Assembly: GCF_000499845.2 (NCBI RefSeq)
Contig: NC_023751.2
Coordinates: 36,011,309 to 36,075,308 of the forward strand
DNA length: 64,000 nt
Direction: 5' to 3'
Source: Phaseolus vulgaris
Lineage: Eukaryota; Streptophyta; Magnoliopsida; Fabales; Fabaceae
Below, piece after piece: positions 12,691 to 24,800 of the stretch. The notes below the pieces were generated by a model. That model ran no database searches and was not told the DNA's origin. It saw nothing but the letters and a program-made list of their open reading frames with translations. Every line of letters starts with the position of its first letter. The first letter of the stretch is position 1. The position numbers and the translations under genes are program-made.

Positions 12691-14314
12691 ATTTTTTATT
12701 AGCAAGAAAGAATAAATAAATGTGAATCATTTAGAAGTGATTCAACCCTTATACAAAAGGAAAGAACCTCCAAAATCTCCCCCTAAGAAAAAAAAAACAC
12801 AGACTCCTACCAACGTCAACTAGCAATCCACCACACAAGGAAAAAACCAACACTAAAAGACAACACTAAATCAAATTCCTACAAACCTAAGGATCAACAC
12901 ACCAGTCAGAATAAGAAAACGAGCTAAAGGTACCTGGGAAGTGACCCAAGACCAAACCTTTAATTGAGTGAGCAAACATTTCGAAAACATCCACCCCCCC
13001 TTTAAAAATTACATTGTTCTTGTGCCTCCAAATATCACTTACTACATCTATCCAAATGCTCCCCAAACATCATTAACAGATTCAGATGCATTACACATCC
13101 TAAACTGTAAAAAATGATCACAAGAAACATAATGATTCACGAACGCCAAACCTAAAACCTAGCATTGACTCCAAACAAGCAAAAATGTCCTACACTCAAA
13201 AAACAAATGACGACAAAACTCCTCTTCCACCCTGCACATAATACACATATTGCTTTCGACCGTCACCCCTCTCCTTTCTAAATTGGCATTGGTGGTTATC
13301 TTGTTTTCCAACACCCTTCAAGGAGTGACTTGGACTGAAGACAACGCTTTAATCCTCCAAAAAATTTACGTACATGGAAGTGTTTTCCCCCTCCAGTTCA
13401 CCCCTTAAGAAAACGTAAGCAGAATTGACTGAGTCAGTTGAAAACTCACCATCCTTCCAAACCCAGCTATCTTCCATTTCCAACTCGATCCTCAACCTTT
13501 GAAGTTTCTAAAGAAGTTGACTCTCTAAAGTCTTTTCCCACTCAAATAGACTTCTTCTCCAAGCCAATTATCTTCCCAAAAACTAATTTCCTTCCCGTTA
13601 CCAATCTTCCACTTGAGTCAATCTTCAAACCTCCTTCCCCAGCTCTCCAAAACCCAAAGTTCCTTCAAGTCTTTCCATCAAAGGGACAACAGACAACTTA
13701 ATACTATTCCTTTGCACTCTCGGACTCCTCCAACCCCCGTATATAGACTCAAGAATATCCTTCCACAAGCCACCCTTATCTGTCCCTAAACGTTAAATCC
13801 ATTTTCTTGATAAAGGTACATTTGCTATAAGAAAATCACTAAATAGAAACCAATTTTAGAGACAAAAAATAATTAGTTGCTATAGTGACTAAATTAGAAA
13901 ACCATTTTAGAGACTACAAAAATTATTGATTTCTAAATTAGTTTCTATTATATGATAAATAGTTTTTAAATTGGTATCTAATTAGGTATGAAGGTTTTAA
14001 CTACCAATTATTTAGATTCTAAATTTGGTAGTAAAAACTTTGGTAGCTAATTATATTCCAATTTAGAAACTTTTATCAATAATAGAAACTAATTTAGAAA
14101 CCAAAATTTTTTTAGTCTCTAAAGTAATATTTAATTTAATCAATATAACAACTAATTATTCATTTCTAAGATTAGTTTTTATTCAATGATTTTCTTATGA
14201 TTAAACATTCTTTAATTAAGACCAAGACCACCGGTCTCATAAGCAATCTTTCTTCCGACCCCACCTCCTCCTGAAGAAATTCCTCTGAATCCTCCCTGTC
14301 TCCTTCTAACACCT
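12691..14314 (-). mobile_element. 5'-truncated LINE, RT C-terminus to 3' end
   Basis: Read on the minus strand, the element runs from a GGLGL-like reverse transcriptase segment near 14220-14250, through a zf-RVT region (around 13240-13330, LERRGVTVESNMCIMC), to a 3' UTR with hairpin (GAATCA/TGATTC at 12724-12743) and an A tract that appears on the + strand as TTTTTT near 12692. TATTAGATT occurs at both ends (about 12686 and 14314), a likely target duplication. The copy has many stops and is split by a miniature element at 13823-14200. Confidence 0.75.
13823..14200. mobile_element. CACTA-type miniature element inside a LINE
   Basis: Starts TGCTATAAGAAAATCACTAA, a mutated CACTATAAG end, and continues AATAGAAACCAATTTTAGAG. 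It ends TCAATGATTTTCTTATGA. The body matches the element at 9061-9504. The outermost bases have drifted and a clean 3-bp duplication could not be read, so the ends may be off by a few bases. Confidence 0.75.
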
Positions 14315-15738
14315 ATTAGATTATATTCTCGGAACAATTTAAAAATCACGTGTGTCGTGCTAAGTTAACATACTTTCTATTTTTAAAATGCAATTGCGCT
14401 TAGAACGGCTTGTCTTGTCTGTTTTCAACAAATGGACAAAGAGAAAAAGGAGTGCACTCAATTTCGTGAAACTTTCCAGTTTCTTACTATAAAATCTGTT
14501 TCTCACTTCTGCTTAATTTACTCCACTGCACTTCTTCTTATGATAAGTGTAAGTTTGCTGTGCTCCCTCCTAAACTTTCTCTCTTTCCCACTTTCTTCCT
14601 TCTTTCATTCCTTTTTAATTTGCATGCTTCATTCTATTGCATTATATATATATATGTGTTCACTTCATTAGGTTTTTTTTCATCAGCAAAGATTAGGGTT
14701 CTTCTATTAATCATCTCTCATTATCTTTACTCTTTTGCTTATTGTAATCAGTAATGTATATGTTTACTCTGACGGAAAAAGTTTAAAGATCTCTCTCTGG
14801 CACACCGCATGCTCATAAAATTACCTAAGAAACTTTATAGGAATCTCATACAACTAGGGTAAACAAATCTTATTAGTGTTTTTACATGTTTTTTGTCAGT
14901 ACATTCTTCTCTTAATTCCTCTACAAACTCTTTCATTCTGTTTCTTATTATGTCTTGTATTCTTGGACACAGTTTCTTCTGTTACTGTCTATAGTCTGAA
15001 AGATTTTATTGCTGACAATCATTTGTTCATATTTGTGGCTGGCATGTGAAGCAGAAAAAAGGTTGTTTGAAAGACTTGGAAATCAGGTATCAAACAACTG
15101 CTAATGAAAATTTCATGGTGCACAAGATTAATGAACACAATGAACACATGCTGATAAAAAAAATTAACACATTTTTTTTTCCATGACGTAGCTGCTTTGA
15201 TGAGGTGGGGAACAACGGTGTTTTGTAATCCACTTTTGAAAAAAGTGTGTATTCATAGTTTACTTTTATAGATACGATTTTAACGAACAAAATTACCATG
15301 TGGAATCTTGTGTTATCCACGTATTATTGTTTGCTTTCTCATGGAGTGTTGCATGGTCAAGACCAAAAATGAAAGGAGAAAAAAAGTTATACTTTGAAAA
15401 ATCAGAGAATTGTAATACAATATTTGATGTGACAATTTAAAAAGAATATAATAAAACATAAATTTATAGTTAAATTATGCAAATATTTTTTTATATTATT
15501 TAATTATAAAAAAACAGAATTTTTCTTAAAATAAAGATTTCGTCACATTTCAAATATTAAAAGAAGTTATTAAATAAATTTTAATTTTAAAGATAAAAAA
15601 TAATCAGTCTTTATATTAATTAAATTATATAGTATCATAATATATTATTATAAAAATTAAAAAAATTATTGATTTTTTTATGAGATTAATCATAGGTCTT
15701 TCAACTATTTTTTTAATTTATTTTTATTTTACAGTGAA
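14315..15738 (+). promoter_or_regulatory. Upstream region and probable 5' leader of ankyrin gene 1
   Basis: A splice acceptor (TTTTACAG, ending 15734) lies 4 bases before the start codon at 15739, so the gene must have at least one upstream leader exon here. A TATA-like ACTATAAAATC occurs at 14487 and a possible donor CAG/GTATCA near 15086, but neither is proven. Frames at 14432-14754 and 15090-15320 do not look like genes. Confidence 0.4.
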
Positions 15739-18700
15739 ATGGCTATGGCAGTTGGAAATACAACAAATCCAGAAGAACTACAGATAGTGATTCATAGATT
15801 TGGTTCAGTTGAATGCAGAAGTCCTTCATGTGATCTATTACAGAATACAAGTACTTCCTAATCTCTCACTCTTAAGATACTAATCAACAACATATTCATA
15901 TTTTTTTTTATTGTTTTAAAGAGTGACTTTTGCTAAACATTTTCTTACGTGCCTTTACTCCTTTCTCCTTTTTGACTTGACCTTCTTTCTCTTACGTCCT
16001 TTCATTGTAAACAATCATATTTGCATGTCAATCATACTGAAAAAAAAAATCATTTATATTATATATATATATATATAATAACTATATAACTATATTGATT
16101 TTTGTAATAATTATTTAAAAATCATATTAACTATTGTCAATTACATGAATAACAACATGCATAATTATAATTAATATTTCTCTTTATATAGATATAAATA
16201 AAAACATATAAAACTCGAGTGTTTAGATACTTGTAGAATTCTATAAACGCACTCGATTGGTTGAATTCTATAAATTGACTCGATTGCTAAACTTTTAAAA
16301 GTTTATATTACATGAAAAAAAATAGTTATATCATAACAATTCTACTTTGAATACTATAATTATAATTAGTGAAAATAGTAGAAAATAATTCAATAATTTT
16401 AAAATAAGTAAATTAATAATAAGTGAGATTTAGAGACTCAGAAATAAGGTGATTTTTAAAGGAGGAGTGATGAATGTTTCATAAGTGTTTGCACTTATTC
16501 AACTAAAGGTTTGGTTTTGGGTTGCATCAAGGAACCTTCAGTTTATTTTTCTTATTCTGACTTGTGTATTGATACTTTAGTTTGTCTGTATCTGATTTAG
16601 TGTTGTTTTTTAGTGCTGCTTTCTTCTTAGTTGTTTGGTTGGATGTTGGCTGTTGTACTCCCTGCTGTTAGTAGGTGTTATTGGTTTTTATGTTTAGTTC
16701 TTTGAAGATTCGTTATTGTTCTATATAAGGATTGAAGCACTCTTAAAATAGTTTATATTTATTTATTATTTTTTACTCATAAAAAAAATAAGAGTGTATA
16801 ATACATGAATCTAACATATTTTCCTTTTAGGGGATTATGTGAAGAAATGTGCTCCCATTTACAACCTTGCAATTAAAGGAGACTGGAAAGAAGCTAGAAG
16901 CATGTTATTGGCAGATAGCAGGTTGAAAACTGCTGCCATTTCACAGGGATGGGCCACACTGCTTCACGTAGCAGCAGAAGCAAATCAATTGTACTTCGTA
17001 GAGGAGCTGGTGAATCAACTCAACCCAAATGACTTGGAAATACAAGACTTCAAAGGCAACACAGCTTTCTGCTTTGTTGCAGCAGTTGGCAATGTAGAAA
17101 TTGCAGAAGCAATGGCCCGAAGAAATACTAGTTTGCCAACTATAAGAGGAGGAGAAGGACTCACCCCTCTTCACTTCGCTGCTTTACAGGGAAAAACTGA
17201 AATGGCATGGTATCTATATCCTCGTACATTTCACATTTTCAATGGTGAAGATTGGGATTTATTGTTCTTTCTTTGTATCAACACTGCCATTTATGGTATG
17301 TATACGCATATTTTTGTTCCTCCCCCCTCTTCCTTTGTTTAATTTCTTGAAAACTCTTTGAAATTTTGCAGATTTAGCTTTAAAGATGTTAGAAGATAAT
17401 CCAAAGTTAGCTGTGGCTCGGAATGAGAACAAGGAAACAGCCTTGCATGTTTTGGCACGAAAATCTTCTGCTTTTAGTTGTCAAGGTCGAAGGTATCCAA
17501 ATCAGTTCATGAACTCACGTAAGTCTTCATAATCACTGTTGTTCAAAACCTCATGAGCGTCTACAAGGGTCTTTGCAGGAAAAAAAATGGTTAAATATAT
17601 ATTTTTTTAAAACTACCACATGTGCATGGTACGATTCATGAAGATTGTTCAGAACAACAACAATCTTGTTTATTTCACATAAAAGTGCACAACATTTTAT
17701 TCATTAGAACGTATAAGGGGAGAGATAGTATATTTCTTCATATTCTAGGTATAGCTATTAGCTACTATGAGATTATTGATTTCATGGTCATTAGTTTATC
17801 ATAATATAACCAACATGTGAAATTATTTGTAATAGGTAAGAATCCAAGTTTGGCTCTCCAACTTGTAAGGTGTCTTTGGAATGCCCTTCTTTCTCTTGAT
17901 TGCGCAGGGATGCAAATGATAAGAGTCATAAGCGAGCCGTCTCATGTAATATTCATTGCCGCTGAAGGAGGAAATTTTGAGATTTTAGCTGAGTTGATTA
18001 CATCTTACCCAGATCTCACATGGGAAGTTGATGCCCAAAATCGAAGCATTATTCACATTGCTGTTTTGCATCGCCATGCAGCCATATTTAATCTCATACA
18101 TGAAATAAGATCTATCAGGAATTTTGTTGTAACATACGAGGATGCAGATCAAAACAACTTACTGCATTGTGCTGCAAAATTAGCACCACCAAATCAACTT
18201 AACTTGGTGTCTGGAGCAGCTTTTCAGATGATGCACGAGTTACGGTGGTACGAGGTATCTCTTCCTAAAGCCCACGCATGTTGCCCAAGCTTCTGTTTAT
18301 TTCCTCTGCATGTATTCTACATTTTTGTTTCCAAATGAAGTTCATTCAAATTTAAGTTTGTAAACTTTACTCCAAACAAACACCAAAATTATATGAACAA
18401 ATTTCCAACACTGGAATTTCATGGATGAAATGTACGTCATAATTCATGGTACAATCTGTTTCTTGTCTCTAGACGTATCTATGATACTGATTTATATATT
18501 TTTGTCTCTATTTTCTAATTCTATGCTTCATCTTATAGTAGAACATCACATTGGTTTGATGTTACAGGAGGTGAAGAAGGTCATGCCACCTTGTCTCATA
18601 GAGAAGAGAAATTCCAATGGTAAAACTCCTCGTGAACTTTTCACTGAAGAGCATGCAGAGTTACTGACAAAAGCAGAATCTTGGATGAAGAGCACGGCAA

Positions 18701-19182
18701 AATCTTGCATGATAGTTTCAACACTTATTGCTACAGTAGTGTTCACTGCAGCATTCAGCATTCCACGTGGTGATGATGATAAAAGTGGAAACCCCAACTG
18801 CAATGCTATCATCTTCATAATATTTGCAATCTCAGATGCAACTTCACTAATCTCATCTTCAATCTCAATTCTTATTTTCTTGTCAATGCTTACCATAGCA
18901 CGTTATGCAGAGGATGACTTCTTCATGTCACTGCCAATGAAGCTTATATGTGGACTGCTAACACTGTTTATCTCCATAGCAGGCATGATGGTGGCATTTA
19001 GCAGTGCCTTCTTCATAACATATTCCCATGGCCTAAAATGGGTGTCAATCTTCATTTCTGTACTTGCACTTGCACCAATCACATTGTTCACATTTCTTCT
19101 GTTTCCCTTATGGTCAGACATTGTTTACTCAGCCTATTTCTCTAGGTCTATATTTCGGCCAAATAAGCACGTTCTTTACTGA
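15739..19182 (+). CDS. Ankyrin-repeat protein with PGG membrane domain (ITN1/ACD6-like), gene 1
   Basis: Five coding exons, 15739-15850, 16831-17295, 17372-17518, 17836-18254 and 18568-19182, join in frame through GT-AG introns to give 585 residues. Exons 2-4 carry ankyrin-type units such as GWATLLHVAAEANQ, GEGLTPLHFAALQGKTEMA, ETALHVLARK and NRSIIHIAVLHRHAAIF. Exon 5 (residues 382-585) is a PGG domain: WMKSTAKSCMIVSTLIATVV begins the first of about four membrane segments. The name-giving PGG triplet is replaced by PRG (SIPRGDDD). Such proteins sit in the plasma membrane or endomembranes and, in Arabidopsis relatives, act in salt or defence signalling. The function here is inferred from the family only. 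It is the tandem partner of the gene at 35764-42725, with identical exon phases. Intron 1 holds a LINE tail. The start is the first ATG after the leader acceptor; a second ATG two codons on is also possible. Confidence 0.9.
16440..16795 (+). mobile_element. LINE 3' fragment in intron 1 of ankyrin gene 1
   Basis: TTTTTAAAGGAGGAGTGATG and the following QLKVWFWVAS-like frame match the last coding stretch of the LINEs at 7780-7880 and 38190-38250. The 3' UTR follows, ending CTCATAAAAAAAATAA at about 16790. Sense orientation relative to the gene, about 35 bases before exon 2. Older and more decayed than the LINE in the same intron of gene 2. Confidence 0.7.
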
Positions 19183-20670
19183 TGTTTTAGTACTGTAAGT
19201 TATTCTCGCAAATTACAATGAAAGAATAAGTTATTGCTACACTTGCTTTTCTTCTTATCATCCATTTCTGGTTATTATTCCACTTGTGATGCTTGCTCTA
19301 CAAGTACAGTTTCTCAAGTTTTGAAGATGAGTTCTTATATATCCAAGTATTTTACAATGAAAATCAACTAAAACACATGGTGTAGTTAAGTAAACGATGG
19401 TGCAGTGCATTCAGAGAAATAAACAGGCTAAAGGAATATGCAAAAGCATAATACTTGTCAAATTGTAACCAAGCTTTTCATATATGGATTTTGATCAGTT
19501 TCTTCATATATTTACTAACTAAACGAACCATTTTATTTCATAGACTTAATCATAGTTTTATTGTTTTCAATATTTTATAAAAATAGTTGTATGACATCAA
19601 GTTTATTTTTTGTTTCAAGTGAAACATCAACTTGACTCTAAAATCATATACTGATCAATTCAGTAAATCACATTACCAAAAAGTAAATACTTATTGTTAA
19701 TCTTATACTGATCAATTTTTATTGTTTTATGATTGTTTCACAAAAATGATTTTGAGAGATAATGTTTTCTCATGAGTAAAGCATCAACTAAACTCCTATA
19801 ATTGTATATCAACCAATTTGTTTTCCGTAGTATTCTTCAGTTCAAACATAGAGCTAAAATAGGCTAATTAGAGTTAATTTAACCCTAAAAAAGAAAATAT
19901 TAGTTAAGATGATAAAATGTTTTAAATCATGTTGATTATATATTTTTAAGTGTGTAATTCAATTAAATAATAATTTTTCTTTTATATGAATAAGATAATT
20001 ACTTATAATTTTTTTATAATTTATAATTATAAAATGTATTTTGCATTTTTTATAGTTTCATTCTTCACTCAACAATTTTTATTTAACAATGTACTATTCT
20101 AAAAAAATATATAATTTACTTATACGCTTATAATTTTTTTAATAGTTTATTTTTTATTTAAGGAATATAATTTTAAATTATTATTGTATAATTTATGTTT
20201 TTAATATATAAAAAATAAAAAAAACAGTAAATTTATTAAATATGTTTTATATATTTAAATTTGTTTATTATAATATATTCATTTGTATAAAATATAAAAA
20301 AAATGATATTTTATTTCTTTTATCCTTACATAATTTAAAAAGAAATTATGTTCATAATATATTAAATATATTTTAATACCAATCATATTCTTTATGTATT
20401 GAATTTTATATGCATATACTTATTATGTAATATAAAATAAACAATATATGTAGTTACCTTTTTTAAATGATATTTTTTAGTAAAAAATAATGATTACTTA
20501 ATAAAAATAATGAAAGATAAAAAATAAACAAGACAAAAAATTTCAAAGATAAAAAAATAATAAAAATTGTAAAAAATAAAATGATCATGTATAAATATTT
20601 AAAATCATATTTATGACAAAGTAAAATTATGGATTTTGGATTCACGTGCATGTTTCTAGTTATTATTAAC

Positions 20671-20706
<36 letters not shown>

Positions 20707-21083
20707 GTTATTACTTCGCAATACCTCATAAAAAAAATGTTATTATTACACAATTTGAAAATTCATCAATATAGTTTGAATTGTTTTAAGAAAGGTGACC
20801 ATAACATTTAATTCTGATTTTCCTTTTTTTAAATTTAGGCTAAATTTGATTTTTATCTTTAAAATTCAAAGTAAAACTCAAATTTAGAATGATAATAATA
20901 ACAATACTACTTTAATAGTTTAAATTGATAATCTAAGAAAAAATATTTCTGAAAAATATTTCTTAAAATTTTAAAAATGGATACTTAGAAACTAAATATA
21001 TTTTAAAATTGTAAAAACTAATTTATTTTTTGAAAATTTGAAGAAATAAAATTGAATTTATCCCATAGGAAAAACATAACTTT
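19183..21083. other. Intergenic DNA between ankyrin gene 1 and MED18
   Basis: Begins with the 3' flank of ankyrin gene 1, then AT-rich sequence with a TA microsatellite. No open frame with protein-like features and no transposon ends were recognised. Confidence 0.5.
20675..20702. repeat. (TA)14 microsatellite
   Basis: Fourteen TA units without interruption. Confidence 0.95.
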
Positions 21084-21837
21084 TATAAAAAAGGGTAATT
21101 CTAGAAGTCTATGTTCTACTCTAGTAGCATGACGACCGCCGTATCATACTTTTGAAGAAATTCTTAAGGTCGTTGTTCATAGAGTGAAATGATTCTTCAT
21201 TTCTTTCCTTCGCTTTCTTCTGATTTTCCCCTTTTGCTTGTAAAATCAGACATTGTTATTTCTGAAGATTGAAGAACCTCGATCATTGTTTTGCCAATTG
21301 ATGATACCTAAGAGGACATAGATTTCTTCGTTTTCATCTCAGTATAAACTAAACAGGTCAATTAACTTCTCATTCTCCATTTGTTTCTTTATGTGCATCA
21401 CAGAATCAGAATGCTTCTAGTTTCAAAGTTTTTATGATTTCAGTTTTAGGTTTTCACTGCATTCCTTTCATTCTTCACTCTTCGTTATTACAGTGTTCTA
21501 GTAAAATCAAAATTTTGCAAAATAGATACTTGTGAGTGTACAAAAGACTTCTCTGTGTATGTGGTGTTTTCTTTTTCCTTTTGCTTATATACTGGAATAA
21601 CGCGGACAATATGTTAGGTCATTCATTTCTGTAACTATGAATTACGATTTCTTGAATATCTGTAGCATATTCTGTTAAAAGTGCTTCTGCACTCTATTTG
21701 GGTGAAGTTAATATTTATGATGGTGAAAGCTGGAGCAAGAGCCTTCATCTCTGTTTTGTTTGTATAAATGTTGGATGGATTTATCGCAAGTGTTAGATTG
21801 CGTAAATAATACGTATATCTCTTGTTTAATAATACAG
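21084..21837 (+). promoter_or_regulatory. Probable MED18 core promoter, leader exon and leader intron
   Basis: TATAAAA at 21084-21090 is followed by a less AT-rich leader that ends AAACAG/GTCAAT at 21356. A leader intron then runs to an acceptor AATACAG ending 21837. The start codon follows 15 bases later. An intron in the 5' leader is common in plant housekeeping genes. The TATA call and start of transcription are guesses; the splice pair fits well. Confidence 0.45.
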
Positions 21838-21852
21838 GTGAGCTTATTGAAT

Positions 21853-24800
21853 ATGGAATGTGTGGTTCAGGGAATTATAGAGACACAGGTGAGTTTATGT
21901 TTTATTTGAATTGTTAATTGGAACCGGCTTTTTCGTTGAAGAATTGGGGAATTGAATTTATCTGGGTTAGCCATGGTCTCTTGATGTGGGTTATTATTGT
22001 TAATCTTGTTTCATATTAATGACATAATCTCCACTTTTAGAATGCTGATAGTGATTGCTGGCCATGGAAGGTAGCTTAATGATAAATTAACCCGAATGCC
22101 CTAGGCACCAGGCAGTAAAGAAAAGGATTGAGTAGCCACCTTAATGGTTCCTTTCTCAAAAAAAAAATGCAAAGGAAAAAGTTAAGTGCACAGAAGAAAC
22201 AAATTTAGTTACTAAATAATCACAAGAATGATTTTATCAGTCAAAAGAGTCAATTTCATATGGTTAAAGCCAACATTATCTGCGTGCTTAAGTAGTCCCT
22301 GAGAGTTCTTGTGTGTTTCCGTGAATGTGAAATTCGTTGTGAAAAGTTATGCAAATTCATTGTGTATCCTTAACTCACTTCTAGATGATTTAAGACATGA
22401 GTTAAAGGTTAACTGCAAAATTCTACTTGTATCTTTACTGTTACCCATTTTTTTTAAAAAAATATTCACTAAAGCTTAGTTACCTTTTGCACGTATGTAG
22501 CTATGCATTTCTATCATGTTTGGTTGATAAAGGGATAATTATTTAAAATTTGAAACTTCTTTTAAGCTTTCATATGGGCTTTGAGAATTTGACATATAGT
22601 ACCAATTGTTCAATTATCTGAATATGTCAAAGTGATATGCAAATAATGACCTGTTCCAAGCTCTATAGAATCAATTTTCAATAAAAGTATTACATTTTAA
22701 CATTTACTTGCCATGAGCGAAAGTATTTGATTATATCATATCAGTAGAGGAGGGTGGGTTGGGATTTAAAGATATTCGAAAGTTTAATACTACTCTATTG
22801 GCTAAATGGAAATGGCGTCTCTTGACTGAAGAGAAAGGGAAATGGAAAGTACTGTTGCTTTCAAAATATGTCTCGGATCTAGGTAACTACCATATTCATA
22901 TACATAGTAAATTTCAATCCTAGTGGTGGAGAGGCTTATTTAAGGTATGCTGTGAGGAAGGAGGTGTAGGGTGGTTTTGGGAGGCATTACATTGGAAAAT
23001 AGGAGCAGGAGATAAAGGCAGATTCTGGGAGGATGGGTGGGTCGGCAACCTTAACCTCAAAACAGTGTTTCCTAGGTTATACTCCTTGTCAATAAATCAG
23101 GGGCAAAAGGTGGGAGAGGTAGGTGTGTGGGAAGAATCATTCTGGCGATGGAGTCTAAGGTGGAGGCGAGAGAGGTTCGAGTGGGAGTCCATTGTTGGAG
23201 GAAGAATTATTTAGGTACATATATAGGGCCAATTTGAATAGGGAGGTGAAGGATATCCAGGTATGGGGTAGTGATGATTCAGGGTTGTTCTTGGTAAAAT
23301 CAGCGTATGGAGTGTTAGCTGATCACGCCAGAGGTCCACATAATGACTTATTCACATGTCTGTGGAAGATTAAAACGCTACCCAATGTGGTGACTATGAC
23401 TTGGAGGGTTCTGTTGGATAGAATCCCAACAAGAATGAGCTTGAGTAGGAGAGGGGTGACGGTAAACCCAACAATTTGTGGAATGTGTCAAGCCATGGAA
23501 CAGTCAAGCCAACATCTGTTTTTAGAATGCAAATATGCACAGAGTGTTTGGTCAATGTGCTTCAGATGGATTGGTACCCTGTTTGTCCAGCACAATGACT
23601 TGAAGTGCCACTTTGAGAGTTTTCATCTGGTATAGGTTAGTAGCAAACAAAACTTGGTTCGGAAAGGTCTTTGGGCAGCTATATTGAGGAGTATTTGGAA
23701 ACAAAGTAACAATGTTGTTTTCAAACAAGGAGTAGTTGATGTGGAGGAGATTTTCCAGAAGGCACAACTCAAATTCTAGTTATGGATGAAACATAGGATA
23801 CCCTCATATAACTACTCCTTTGTGGACTGGGTCCTGAACCCCCTTTTAGGCATTAGAAGCTATAGATAATTTAATAAGGGTAGAGAAAGGAGGTTATGGT
23901 AAAGACAATGTGTGTTGAGGAGTGTGGGAGCATCAAGGCAGGGGTTTTCTGTATGAACCAGAAAACTGTTCTGTTAGGACCCCTGCAGTGGTTCAATTAG
24001 TGCTCCAAATAACTACCTCTATGACCAAAGGGCTGAGACATGTTCCAGCAGCACTGTCTCTGCCATGAGGGCCAAGAGAAAACAGATCATATCCCCTGGA
24101 AGAGGTGTTATCTGCTCTGTGCCTTCTGTTTGGTTACAGCTTCACCACCAATACAAGATGATCTCTGGAGGAAATCATAACTGATGTTGAAAGAACTCAC
24201 CTATGATGTGGTGAGGATGCAGTATGCCCTCCTTTCTTCTATGCAGACACGCTTATGTCTTCTGCCATGAGCTTGCCAGCAGCTATTTTCACCTGTGGCA
24301 GAAAATCAGATTTGGTTGTGGGGGTTACAGGTGCAGGATCTGCTTTCTGATTCTGCTAGGTATGGTTTGCTAGTTTGACCTTCACATTTGATAGGTGCTG
24401 GTGATGGTCCATGAGTGTGCGTCTTAAGGATGCTCATGGAAATTGTAACATACCACTGCCAGTCTCCAAAATGCAACTGGTGCCACAGTCTCTCCAAGGG
24501 TGCTACAGGTGTGGAGTTTTGGAGTTAGAAAGATGAAGTTGCAGCATAGACCAAGTTCAGACCAGTATTTGTGGGTATGGTGTGTTTTCATGTAAGCATG
24601 GAAGAACAAACACTACAATAATGCAGTAAGCATTGGCCAACCTTGTGGAGGCAGGTATTGCAGCAAGTGAAGTCAGGGAGGGGGAAGGATTCTGTGGTTT
24701 GTGGTGCAGGTAGAAGAAGGAAGAAGAAAATGAGGTGTAGGAATTCGGAATCTCCTATGTAGACAGTGTAGTATTTATATAGCTTTGTTCAGTGGCAGCG

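Noticed and set aside
18546..18896. 116-codon minus-strand frame
   Set aside because: Antisense shadow of the PGG exon of ankyrin gene 1.
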